Source of the DNA: Porogramme epimiltina
Taxonomy: Eukaryota > Basidiomycota > Agaricomycetes > Polyporales > Polyporaceae
Reading direction: 5' to 3'
DNA: 64,000 bases
Assembly (NCBI GenBank): GCA_900155495.1
Contig: FTLJ01000395.1
Coordinates: forward strand, 124,001-188,000
This document shows, piece after piece, positions 21,832 to 32,036 of this stretch. How positions within the stretch are numbered: position 1 is the first letter of the stretch; every line of letters starts with the position of its first letter. The notes under the pieces are model-generated. The model was not told where the DNA came from. It saw only the letters and a program-made list of their open reading frames with translations, and did no database searches. The position numbers and the translations under genes were made by a program.

Positions 21832-22314
21832 CCGTACGTGTAGAGCGATCGGGCGAGATAGGATAACGGACACATATATTATCATTATCATTCCCATTCG
21901 CGAGAGGTGGTCCAGACCGGTCAGAAGCAGCACTAGTACAAGCACAGAGACGTCTGAAAGATCCAGCATGGCGAGGATTAACACACTATCGTATACAAGC
22001 AAACACAGCGGCGACGGTCCGTGCAGGCCACATTGGCCGGCGAACGTGACGGGCGGATATGTATGTAGAACGAGATGGCAGGGAGGGACGCGGAGGCACC
22101 GTACAGGGCAGGGATAGGAGATGAGCTGGGTGGGTATATACAAACCGGGAGAAAGGCGAAGGAGCATTCGAGCAGTCGAGCACAGCAGGGCGTTAAGAGC
22201 GAGCGGGTACATGTACAGTTTCCGGGGGAGGACGGGCGTCGGAGTTTGCGGAGGGCGGAACGTTCGAACGTCGACCATTCGGGCGGCGAACGGCGAACGT
22301 TACGGCCGAAGTCG
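21832..22314. other. Convergent 3' spacer, MDM10 / RGG protein
   Basis: About 480 bp between two stop codons. It likely holds both 3' UTRs and poly(A) sites. No gene was recognised. Confidence 0.45.
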
Positions 22315-24177
22315 TTACTCCTTCGACGCCGCCACGGGCGCAGGAGGAGCCGGGGGAGCGGGCTTGGTCTTCGGGCCGGGTGCGCCCCCGAGCGTGCGCG
22401 CGAGCTTGGAGAGCGCGTCGACGGTGATAACGGGGCGCGCGGCGTGTCCCCCGCGCGCGTGCGCGGTGGACGTGCCCGGGCCCGTCGGCGGCGACGAGTG
22501 CGTGCGCGCGTGGTTGACGCGCTCGCGGTGGTCGCGCCGCGCCGCGCGCTCGTCGGCGCCGTCGAGGAGCGAGTTCTGCGACGGGCTGAACGGCACGCGG
22601 AGCCCCGCGGGGCGGCCGATCGTATGCGCGCGCCCGTGCGTCGGGTGGAAGGTTGGGACGGAGGAGCTTGCGGGCATGGCGTGCGCGGTGATGTGGCTCG
22701 GGGCAGACCGCGCGGGGGCGTGGATGGACGCGGAGACGCCTTGGGCTTCAGGGGGCACGTTGATTGTCGGGGTTGCGTCTACCGGGGGCAAGATGTCGTC
22801 GGGCTTCGGGGCATGCATCGACTCCGATAATCCACCGCTATGGAGGGGGGCGTCGATAGAAGTGGAGTTGTCGGGAGTCTCCACCGGTGGTACAGGTTTC
22901 CGCGGTACTTTCTTCGAGAGCGCGTCGATGGCACCAACCGGTTTGGCGGGCAGTGATGGATGTAGGGGCGCAGTCGTTTGCTTTAGTGGCGACTTCTTCA
23001 CATGAGACCCCTTGGTCGTCGCCGGTTGTGGGGCGGAGGCTATGGGCTCCGCAACGGACTCGCTCCATTTGCCGTTTACTTCAACAGGGGCTGCCTTGCT
23101 CGCAGGCTTCCCCTTCACCGAGGCCCCAGAGTCTAATCCAGAGTTAGACGGTGCCCCTGTGGTTGTTGAGCTCACTTTCACCGGTACGGAGGCCACCACT
23201 GCAGGCTCGTCAAGAACGTGGCTTGGAGGTGGCGGCGGGATGCTTGAAGAAGCGGCCAGAGGAGAACCAATATTGGGAAGAGGTTTCAGTGCGCCCGCAA
23301 GAATGGGGGAGATCAAATCCTGCTGATTGCCCGCGACACTAGTTGTGTTCTTCTCTGGTATGCTTTTGACGCCCCAGTCGTCCAAGTCCGGTAGGCTGTC
23401 GTCGTCGTCCCCCGCCCAGTCGATATGGCTCCCAGGGGTGTTGGGTCTATCCATCGCCACAGCGCGCACGCGTTCTACCAGTGCATCAATGTCGTGCTTG
23501 ATGTCAAAGGAGGGCGTCTCAGGAAGGGGTGGAGGAGCAAGGTGAGGAGGAAGATCCTTGGCGACAATAGGGGACTTCTCTGGGCGTAGAAGGCTAGTGC
23601 TGGACTCGCTTGATGGGGACTTCTTGGATGACATAGACATTGAGGATGTACTGCGGTTCTGTGACCGTTTGCGGCGGGAACGGTTTGGGGTCGTAGCGGA
23701 AGTGGGGGATGCGGTGGAGGATACTTGGGGGGGTTCTACGATAATCGGCGGGAGCTTGCGAGGGGGTTTCGCTTCAGACGTCTTTCGGGCTGGCGGCTTA
23801 GACTCTTTGTTCTCCTTGGGCTTGTTAGCAGGCGCTTTCGCAGTAGATGGCGCATCGTTGACCGGAGTAGACGCAGTGGGGGCCGCAGGAGGGGCGGAAG
23901 GGGAGGGAGCAGCACCTTGAGAGGACTTCGGCGGAGCACTCCCGTTAAGCTTAGGCCCTTTATCGTCTATGCGAGAAGGTGCCGCGCCTGTTCCTCTGCC
24001 TCCACCACGACCACCACGACCACCACGACCTCCGCCTCGACCAGGACGACCTCGGCTCATACCGCGGAAGGCTGACCCCGGTTCTCCATTGCGGCCCCAA
24101 TTAGGCTTGCTGTTCGGAGGCTGGTTCGCCCACATGGAAGAGCTGACACCTCCAGAGGGCGAAGCGGTGGAGGCCAT
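22315..24177 (-). CDS. Intronless RGG-rich, Pro/Ser-rich protein of unknown function
   Basis: A single open frame of 620 residues, unusual among intron-rich neighbours. N-terminus MASTASPSGGVSSSMWANQP, then an RGG box (about residues 43-63, GRPGRGGGRGGRGGRGGGRG) typical of RNA-binding, methylated proteins. A long disordered Pro/Ser/Lys region follows. Near residue 255 an acidic block reads HIDWAGDDDDSLPDLDDWGV, the only part looking conserved and folded or interacting. The C-terminal half is again Pro/Ala/Ser-rich, ending VTVDALSKLARTLGGAPG and a Pro/Ala tail. I do not recognise the family; an RNA-associated or translation-associated role is an inference from the RGG box. Confidence 0.72.
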   Translation of the reverse strand: MASTASPSGGVSSSMWANQPPNSKPNWGRNGEPGSAFRGMSRGRPGRGGGRGGRGGRGGGRGTGAAPSRIDDKGPKLNGSAPPKSSQGAAPSPSAPPAAPTASTPVNDAPSTAKAPANKPKENKESKPPARKTSEAKPPRKLPPIIVEPPQVSSTASPTSATTPNRSRRKRSQNRSTSSMSMSSKKSPSSESSTSLLRPEKSPIVAKDLPPHLAPPPLPETPSFDIKHDIDALVERVRAVAMDRPNTPGSHIDWAGDDDDSLPDLDDWGVKSIPEKNTTSVAGNQQDLISPILAGALKPLPNIGSPLAASSSIPPPPPSHVLDEPAVVASVPVKVSSTTTGAPSNSGLDSGASVKGKPASKAAPVEVNGKWSESVAEPIASAPQPATTKGSHVKKSPLKQTTAPLHPSLPAKPVGAIDALSKKVPRKPVPPVETPDNSTSIDAPLHSGGLSESMHAPKPDDILPPVDATPTINVPPEAQGVSASIHAPARSAPSHITAHAMPASSSVPTFHPTHGRAHTIGRPAGLRVPFSPSQNSLLDGADERAARRDHRERVNHARTHSSPPTGPGTSTAHARGGHAARPVITVDALSKLARTLGGAPGPKTKPAPPAPPAPVAASKE

Positions 24178-24585
24178 GGGGACGTTATGGTTAGGCTGTG
24201 GGTGTGCAAGGAGACCTAGAGGAACAGAGGTGGGACAGTGTCAGCTATGTCTGGCGAGGAATGACAGCAATCGGGCCGCACAGAAGACGTGGATAGGATA
24301 TTATGCGAGGCAGGGGGGAGAGCGCGAGGGTGAAAAAATCGTGAAAAATCGTGGCAGTAGATGGCAAGATATACAGAAGCGTGAAGAGAGGCGTGGGTGG
24401 GGAGAAGGATCGGGTCGTGTTGGCCTGGAGGTCTCGCGAGGAAGCTCTGGCTGGTCCCGGCCAGAGCTGCCATCCCGCATGCGGGTCTTCCCACGTGGTC
24501 CCGTACGCGAGCACGCCGCGCTCGGGCTCGGGCGCGCGGCCCTCAGGTGCCCTTTCCATCTCGCCTCCACCCCCTCGCCACCAAC
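24178..24585. promoter_or_regulatory. Divergent promoter, RGG protein / SmG
   Basis: 408 bp between outward-facing start codons. A palindromic CCACGTGG (24491-24498, an E-box core) lies about 90 nt before the SmG ATG; such six-base cores are common by chance. Confidence 0.45.
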
Positions 24586-24958
24586 ATGTCAAAGGCATCG
24601 CAGCCCGAGCTGAAGAAGGTGAGCCGTTGTCCTCGTTGTCTGCATGGTCATACTGTTGCCAACTCCGATGCCGCCCCCTTCCGACAGTTCATGGACAAGA
24701 AGCTCTTCGTCCATCTCCAAGGCGGCCGCAAGGTCAGCGGCACGCTGCGCGGATACGATCTTTTCTTGAACTTGGTCATCGACGACGCCTTGGAAGAGAC
24801 CAATCCTGCACAAAAGCACCCAATTGGGACCGTTGTACGTTGTTTTCTATCCGAAGTAGTATCCGCACGCGAGGACCCGTCCCTCATGGTTATTGTTTTT
24901 GTAGGTGATCCGCGGCAACAGCGTCACCTCAATGGAGACCTTGGAGGCAGTCCGGTAA
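24586..24958 (+). CDS. Small nuclear ribonucleoprotein G (SmG)
   Basis: Core Sm protein of the heptameric ring on U1, U2, U4 and U5 snRNAs. Three exons, 24586-24618, 24688-24834 and 24905-24958, give 77 residues; human SmG has 76. Sm1 motif: [20 protein letters not shown] then [10 protein letters not shown], with the G-x-x-x-G and N typical of Sm folds. Sm2 motif: [20 protein letters not shown]. SmG rather than LSm7 because of the short N-terminus ([16 protein letters not shown]) and the absence of an insert between the motifs. Stop falls directly after LEAVR. Confidence 0.95.
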
Positions 24959-25938
24959 CCAGCCCTCGGTATGTGGGACGTTGGACGTGTTCTGTATCAT
25001 ATCTGTATTGTTACCTCTGTCCATGCTTTCGAGGGCTATCTATGAACGCGTAGAGAAGTACCCGAACCTTGCGAACAATTGAGCCTTGACGGAATGGCAT
25101 TCAGCGTGTCTTTTACTGTCACCGTCGGAAACATAGTCGGTTTTGGCGTGTTCTGTGCATACGTGAATACTTCGGAAGGAGCGACGGGGCGGCTCGAACT
25201 GTGAATGGTGGTCCATTTATTGATTTACCCAGACACACGCTCTACGAGTACTATACGCACAAGGCTACTTACGGCGCCACACGGCCGCGGAACCCTATGT
25301 AGATTGGAAGTAGGGATAAAATGCGCACTGTGGGACAAAAAATCCATTCATTGTCCCTCCTGACACACGAGTAAGCTTTTATATCGTTTAGCATGATAGT
25401 GTAATAAATAGTTGATTATACGTTACACAAGTACAGATACATGATGGTACAGTGGGGTTAGGGTTAGGACCCTCTAGGAACCAAAAAAAATGGCCTGCCC
25501 AGCCCGAGGGCCGAAGCAGGACTGGAAAATATTGAGACGGTGCATGAGCCGAAGCCCATACAAACCGCAGGTTCCCCCTGGGGACAGGGTCGCCGTGCTA
25601 TGAGAGGCCCCCACGACCCACAGACCCAGGTATATGAAGGGGCCTGTGCCATCAAGGTAAGTATGAGTTGCAACGATCTCTGTCCCGCGCTTTTATACCG
25701 GCAGACACGCGCACGGGCCACCCCTCTGGTTGTACTTGTTTGTTCCACGCCCCATGATTGCTGCCACATTCAAAGCGCTGGTTGCCTTACGGCGAGTAAG
25801 ATAACAAGGTAGGATTCAACACGCACTTAGCTATGAGAGAGCGGGGTCGAAGAGGGGGTCAATGCGCTCCTAGGGCTACTAATATAGTGCTTACAAAAAT
25901 ACAGTTCGGTCAAAAGTATCTACGCCTCTAGGCTCCGT
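24959..25938. other. Gene-poor spacer, lower GC
   Basis: About 980 bp with no recognised gene. It contains two tandem TTAGGG units (25454-25468) and a stretch at 25480-25760 whose short open frames lack motifs and which could be a transposon relic. That last point is a guess; no terminal repeats were found by eye. Confidence 0.4.
25454..25468 (+). repeat. Interstitial telomere-like TTAGGG pair
   Basis: GGGGTTAGGGTTAGG: two adjacent copies of the TTAGGG telomere unit used by basidiomycetes. Too short to claim a chromosome end. Confidence 0.5.
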
Positions 25939-27635
25939 TTACACTAGGACTTCCTCAATATGGTCTGACAGACGAATTATAGTCGACTGATCATAGCCCG
26001 TAGTAGCAGACGACCCATCTGACTCATACTCTGAGTTAGGGAAGTAGTGGCCATAATCCGACAGGATGTTTGGAGCACCGTGGGCAAGCGGCGCGCCGAT
26101 TGGGGAGATGAAGTCGATAGATCCGGAAGGCTCGTCAGTAGGTCGGACGAAAGATGGATAGCTCATAGCGAATCCATTTGTCTTGGACCGTTGATCCACT
26201 TCCCGTAGATTTAGTAGGAAGCGAGATATGAGGATTGTCGTGAATCTGGTGAGGGAGAGTCAATATTAGGCCTCTGAATGACGATAAAAGGATGAGACGA
26301 ACGCCTCTTCGAAGACGATAGTGTACGTGAAACGCTGTATCGGGGTCAGCATTATCGTGATTGGGTGCGAAGAAAGATATATTCTAGCATACCTCAGTAA
26401 GACTAAAGGCGATATGGAAAGTGTTCAAAGCTAGCACTATCCTATTGAGATGGATGAGCGAGGCGCTGCACACAATTGGCGTGTGTCGATCTCACAAAAA
26501 GTATATTGTTCCTATTGGTCATGTTAAGGTATGTGCACTAGGATGGAGAGACGTGAAGTCTACTTACCGTCACGGACGAGTAGGGATGCAAGAGACGTCT
26601 TTATGTTTGCCTCAACGATCACTTTCCGCAGCCCATACGTTCGCCACCATGTGAGCACAAGGACGAGGACATCTGTCACGATGACACTTGTGCGGGTCGA
26701 GATCAACACTAGATTAGGTGTTTGTGAGCATCGTGCCATGATGATAGGCAACCTCAAGGACCCACAACTGTCAGGGTGAATGTCAGCCTTCAATATTGAC
26801 AATCCGGAGAGCGAGGGGCTAACCTCATATATATATGCATTGGCATGTCGGTCGTCCACACGCAACCGATTGGTAACGGGTAGTTGAGTGCGTAGGTTTG
26901 GCTATAGAGGTACTACACAAGATTTATGAACCTTTGCGTAATTCACGAACGGAGGGCGTTGCTCACGATATTCGTCCCCACGGGCATCAGGGCTGTCAGG
27001 CCTACCAACAAAGCCGCTTTCCAAGCACGCCCGCATACAGCATATGTGCGCAATGATGTGAACACTGAGAGTATCCAAATAAGCGAACAAATCTCTGTAG
27101 CTCAAGAAAACTCCTTACGAAGCCATATAAAGTACGGTATAACCTCTAGGGTTTGGGCGACTGTGTTAACCGCACGACAGCTTCGCTCGCGTCAGGAACA
27201 GGCCCATAAGGCTTCTTCCACGTTCAGACATACCTCTGCAAAAGATAAGTCTCATGACAGTATATCCAAGGGCACCAACCGACCTGGTCTGTCAATTGTG
27301 ACATCGCCGCGATATAGATGGGATACTTGAGTAAGGCTACATATCGATTCAACACGAACAAAGCCGAGGCCGCTGTGAACCGTTGACCCCAGACCAGAGA
27401 GACTTCTCGGTCGAGGGTGATCATATAGTCATAATAAACAAGCCCTGCCATGGAGCGGTCAGCTTTAATTCTGACCAGTGCGCGGGAGGTTAGAGTACCA
27501 AAAGCTGCAACATCACAACATCCCTCAATAAAGCTGTGAATAACAAGATGCAAGCGAATCTGTTAGGTATGGGAATGTGGAAGAATGAGGTCGAAGAGCA
27601 TACACTTTCTCCCACAAGGCTGTTTCAAACGACAT
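25939..27635 (-). CDS. DUF6533-type seven-helix membrane protein
   Basis: Member of a large basidiomycete-specific membrane family of unknown function. MSFETALWEK at 27635 forms exon 1. Exon 2 onward reads IRLHLVIHSFIEGCCDVAAF, then LVYYDYMITLDREVSLVWGQ and RFTAASALFVLNRYVALLKY, the DUF6533 signature. Later exons: FTSLRTYAVCGRAWKAALLV / GLTALMPVGTNI; YALNYPLPIGCVWT; LVLISTRTSVIVTDVLVLVL / TWWRTYGLRKV; GTIYFLIVLALNTFHIAFSL; and FTTILISRFLLNLREVDQ. Each is a hydrophobic helix or an adjoining loop. The soluble tail has a Ser/Tyr-rich end (YFPNSEYESDGSSATTGYD). At least eight introns. A ligand or partner is not known. Confidence 0.75.
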
Positions 27636-28841
27636 TATGGATGAGGGGAGACAAACAAGGGGCCACGGGTCCATGGCTAGCAATTAAAGCCTATATAAGT
27701 TGGTTGATGACCCGCCTCGCTGGCCGTTTGCTTCCGACGGGCAGTTGAATTGCTGTCCCACCTCGCGCTTTGGAAATAAGAACTTCTTTGATGCATTGAG
27801 GTCGGCAGGCTCTCCTCACCTTCTAGCCCTACCTTTCGGCATGTCGAATGATAAGTTTATCTTTTCCACAACCGCGGAGACCTTACGCAGCGGCTGATGT
27901 CGCGGACCATAACGGGAGGGCGTTAACTGGATCTGTTATGAGGCTTTGCATGTTCACGAGGAGAGGCACGCTCGATGGACAAGGCTATAGTCTATGGATC
28001 ACCTATGGCTACCCGGTTGGCGATGCAACCTCAGTCTAGGCAAATACGTGGCGTCCGTGGCGCCCCTTCCTTTCTTGTGAGGGCCGAAACCAGCTCCCTC
28101 ACGGACTCTGGCATCGGCCGAGGGGTGGCTCAGTGTCGCTGAAGTCAAAACGCCGATGATATTAGATCTCTTCCGAGCCATGAGCTCTAGTAGATCATCG
28201 GTTAGTGGCGTAATAATGTAGTGTGCTCTGAGAATACTCACTCACCTCGGCCATAGCGATATCCCGACTGTGCCTGGTCTGGAAGAGCCCTTGGTTTTCG
28301 AGGGGGTTTATGACACAGCTCTGGCGGGACATCCAACAGATGCGGAAAGAGAGTCTGCACTGCAAACACTGTTGCCGTGACTGTTGACATATCAAGGCAT
28401 AAAGATGATCCACGTGGGTGTTACGGCAGGACGAGTTGGAGCGAGACCGACGTGCTTGGTGACGTCCACCTGCTAGTGAAGAGTTCAGTTGTCGGGAGCG
28501 GTTGGAGCTTGATGGCCTGAAGAACTAGCACAGAGGACAATGAAATATATGGGATTATGCACTCGTACGGTTCCAGTATACCTTCTACAATAGAAATTAA
28601 AGGGTGCTAAGTTACTATGACATCTAGAGGGTGTTCCGACACAGGTTCTCAGTATCTTTATGCGCTGAAGACGATGAATAGAATCACCTATAGAACGAGC
28701 GTGCCGATCAAAGGAGTGACGGAGGTGTCCAGATTATGTGAGTTGAGGTAGGATATCCAGGGCCGATCGCAACTTCGGCGGGGCTGCCACAAAGCCGCAC
28801 ATTTGTCCGAGACAGCTGCGTATCGATGGTGAACAGACCCA
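27636..28841. other. Unresolved spacer with weak - strand open frames
   Basis: 1.2 kb between two - strand genes. A frame at 28195-28413 (-) opens with a possible start and is followed by a GTGAGTGAG donor-like site; frames at 27999-28241 (-) and 27848-28039 (+) also exist. None shows a domain. It may be a decayed or lineage-specific gene. A CACGTGGG core occurs at 28411-28418. Confidence 0.35.
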
Positions 28842-31372
28842 TCACCGCAAGAGCATCGCCACCCCTGCCAGCGCGCTGAGTAGAACGAGCGACCCAGAGA
28901 TGATGTGCCCCTTGCGAGCGGCGCTGATGACTCCTTCGCTCGTTTTCCGAAGCTTATCGCGGCTCTTCGCGTTGTCACCGTTAGACGTAGCGAGCACTGC
29001 TGGGTCGACAGTCGCCGTGTGTCTAGTCTTGGTGATGACTGATGTAGAGAATGACGCAGGGGTTGAGTCGCTCGCTCCCGCCTGTGCGCTATCCGAGAAG
29101 AACACAAGTGCAGCACCAGGTGCGGGCACCTTGATGGGGCAAGCGTTCGCGGTTTGATCGCACTGCACGGTCTGTACGTTCTCGGCACCCTTCCAACGGC
29201 CATCGGCGTAGTAGTGCCCTCCGAGTGTCTAAACGTGTCCTCAGTATGCTGAAATCAGTCGGATCAAGAAGAGCTCACCTGCCCAGCCCAAGTGATGTTA
29301 TCTTTCTCTGAAACTGTTGGGGCGAGCAAATACTTGACTTTGACTGAAGCAGGAACACCGGTGGCTTCACTGAAGTTGCTACCGCCAACACCGATGGTCG
29401 CGACATAGTCGTGGGCGCCACTGGAGTCCGTCATGTAATTGATGAGCACCATACGGGCTAAGTTGCCATTCTCGTAAACGGCGTAGGCTGGTGTCTGGTC
29501 ATCCCCGTTGTTGGGGAACAGGTCTACGACCTGTGCGGTGCCGGTCTTGCCGAGGGCCTCAGCCACGACGATGCTAGAGTAAAAGATTGGCCCGACTGTC
29601 CAGTCGTGGAACGAAGATTGATTGGTGGGGGGAGCTTATATGGCACTTAAGTCAGCCGCTGATGCTAAACAAGGATATATGAGGTTACTCACCAGTGAGT
29701 GGCTGTGAAACATAGGTACGTGAGTCAACGATTAGAGAAATGATACATACTACTCACGTTGTATGCAACATTCTGGCCACCAAAGTGGAACAACGCCGAC
29801 GAGAAATTGGAGTGGCCCATCTTCATGGCATAATCGAGACCCCAGAGGGAGGACGTGAAAGAGTCGCTGATTCCTGGGAAGCCGCCGCAGGAGGCGGTGT
29901 TTGTTTCGAACATAATGAATGGTTTGCCCCACTCCACACAGCGCGCGGACGTATCGAGATAGGCGTTCACTAGCCCGAGTGCGGCTTGGTGAGAGAGATA
30001 GCGAGGAAGCTCGTCCAAGGGGTCACGTATCGGAATGCCTGAGCCTGGGTACATTACACCACAATTATCGCTTGGATAGCTACACAATGAACAAGAGTTA
30101 GAGGTTGAGTTAAACCATTGGAATGAGACTTACTGTTCGACCGACACCATGGACAGCACGTCTGAGTACGTTTCAACGAAGTTCGTTGACCAGACGTCCT
30201 CTGGCGTCCACCCAGTGGAGACACTCGGTGCGATGAGGTTATTCTTCACAGGGGCCCGCGGGTTGGCTTTCCACGCCTCCGTCATGTTTCCAAATTCATA
30301 GAAGAAATCTTGAACGCCCCAGCCATCCGGTCGGTGACCATGCCTAAGGGGAACATTGGTTGGTTTGCGTGATGCACTTGCGAAACTCAAGGAGCTTACC
30401 TCTGATAAAGGTCGGGTTCATTGGACGCTTGGAAACCGAGGAGATTGTCGCCCAAGACAGCTTCTCCGAGTTCGGCAATCTGGAAACGCCAGTTCGTGTC
30501 GTTGAAGGGTATGCCTAGGATACAAGTTACCACCACGGACAGAGAAGTGAATGATGTCGGAGGTAACTGACCCAAATACCATTTCACTGGAACCAAACTC
30601 GACACATTCCCCAGCATATATATGAGATCAGCTGTGATGGCGACAACAGGGGTTGACGTCTGTGCAAAATATGAGCTACAAAAACGGACCGGTGTTCACG
30701 GACTTAGACATACCGGGTTGGAGGAGTCCTCCTTGTTCTTCTCCAAGAACTTGCCATCAGGAAGGGAGTCGACGACGTATGCAGTGTCTTGTGTGTTACC
30801 GCCCACTCGAACATGAACGGCACCGGCGCGTTCAGCGACAAGGCTCATGAAGTTTAGGAAGATAGGCTCGAGAGCAGTTCTATACAATACAAAAGAGAAT
30901 TAGGCACAGACTAACACAACACGAACGGCACTCACGAGCTAGTCCCGACTAAATTTCCATGGTAAGGTAACCTCAGCGGACCGGGGAAAATACGTCATAG
31001 TATTCAGGACTCACTGAGCTGGTTGGCCACCGACATCTCTATGGAGAACCCAAAGAACGTCCCATTGAGCTTGATGGAAAGCCCCTGCTGTAGCGACGCA
31101 TCTTGAGGGACATTGATAGGGAACGTGTTCGCAGGAGCAGGATCCGGGATCGCTGGCGGGGCCAGATACACTTGGTTGTACGCAGCCGCGCCGGTGAACG
31201 TGGGTACGCTATGGTCCGTGACGTAAGTAGTCGTCGGGGCTGCAGTCGTAGTCGTGGCCAGGGGCCCAATCTGGATGGTGGTTTGCCCCTGGAGGCCGTA
31301 GATGGTGAGTTCAGCACGAGCGAGGGTAGACCAGAGGAGACATCCGGCGAGGAGTCTGTGAGGCGACCACAT
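28842..31372 (-). CDS. GH79-family glycoside hydrolase (beta-glucuronidase-like) with C-terminal anchor
   Basis: Secreted glycosidase. Signal peptide MWSPHRLLAGCLLWSTLARA; then a Thr/Pro-rich segment; then the catalytic barrel. Blocks: LNGTFFGFSIEMSVANQL; RAGAVHVRVGGNTQDTAYVV; GFQASNEPDLYQRHGHRPDG (Asn-Glu pair, acid/base Glu); LIAPSVSTGWTPEDVW; VSVEQYPSDNCG; WGKPFIMFETNTASCGGFPG (second catalytic Glu, nucleophile position); HFGGQNVAYN. A beta-sandwich domain follows (ARMVLINYMTDSSGAHDYVA). A Ser/Thr stretch leads to a final hydrophobic helix (GSLVLLSALAGVAMLLR), so the enzyme is probably GPI- or membrane-anchored. Known GH79 enzymes release glucuronic or 4-O-methyl-glucuronic acid from arabinogalactan or similar glycans; the precise substrate here is inferred. 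Confidence 0.87.
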
Positions 31373-32036
31373 GGTGCTCGACGCTCGATCCGTGGAGACT
31401 CAGGGAATCTGGGGGGAAGGACGGCGGGTGAGCCGGGGACGTGCACATGTTGCTTTTATTCCGACAGAGGCTGGCGGGGGCGCGTCGGACGCGAACAGGC
31501 TAGGGCTTGCCGGTGACGATTCAGCAGAAGAAGCGTGAAGTGGGGTAGAAGTGACACATCCATAGTTTGGCACCCGCACACCGGAAACCGGAAGGATATC
31601 ATGGTCGAATTGCAAGAGGAAGCAGCAAGAAGGTGGGTGTTACGGTCGAAGAGCGTGGTATTTGACGATCAAGATCAAGTTTACATTTGGTGGGTACGAG
31701 AGATAAGCATGTATGTCACAGACTATGGCAGGCGGCGGAAGATATGCCAACCGCCCACCTCAAACAAGGACAGAGCAATCTTCCACAGCAGATAGACCTC
31801 GGCACAGGCTGGATACACCCGAGGAGGCGTAGGGCATGTCCATGTGGTGCTACTGCTGGGGAGGAAGAACGCAACTTCAAAACAGCTCGCGTTTTATACC
31901 GCCGCGCTCACGTGCCTCGCCGATCGAGATCTCATTCCGCGTCAGCGTCCCGTCCAAAGTTCCCGTTACACGACACCAGCCACACGCACATACACGCCCT
32001 CAGCTTACCCCTCACCTCACCACTTCCGAGCTCAGC
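31373..32036. promoter_or_regulatory. Divergent spacer, GH79 / UFE1
   Basis: 664 bp between outward-facing starts and therefore two promoters. No TATA box or other specific site can be assigned. Confidence 0.45.

Noticed and set aside
22121..23005. 294-residue + strand open frame
   Set aside because: Antisense to the RGG protein and without recognisable domains. The - strand frame has an RGG box and the full-length ORF.
25480..25800. Possible transposon or SINE relic
   Set aside because: Short frames only; no terminal repeats, target duplications or transposase motifs visible, so not annotated as a mobile element.
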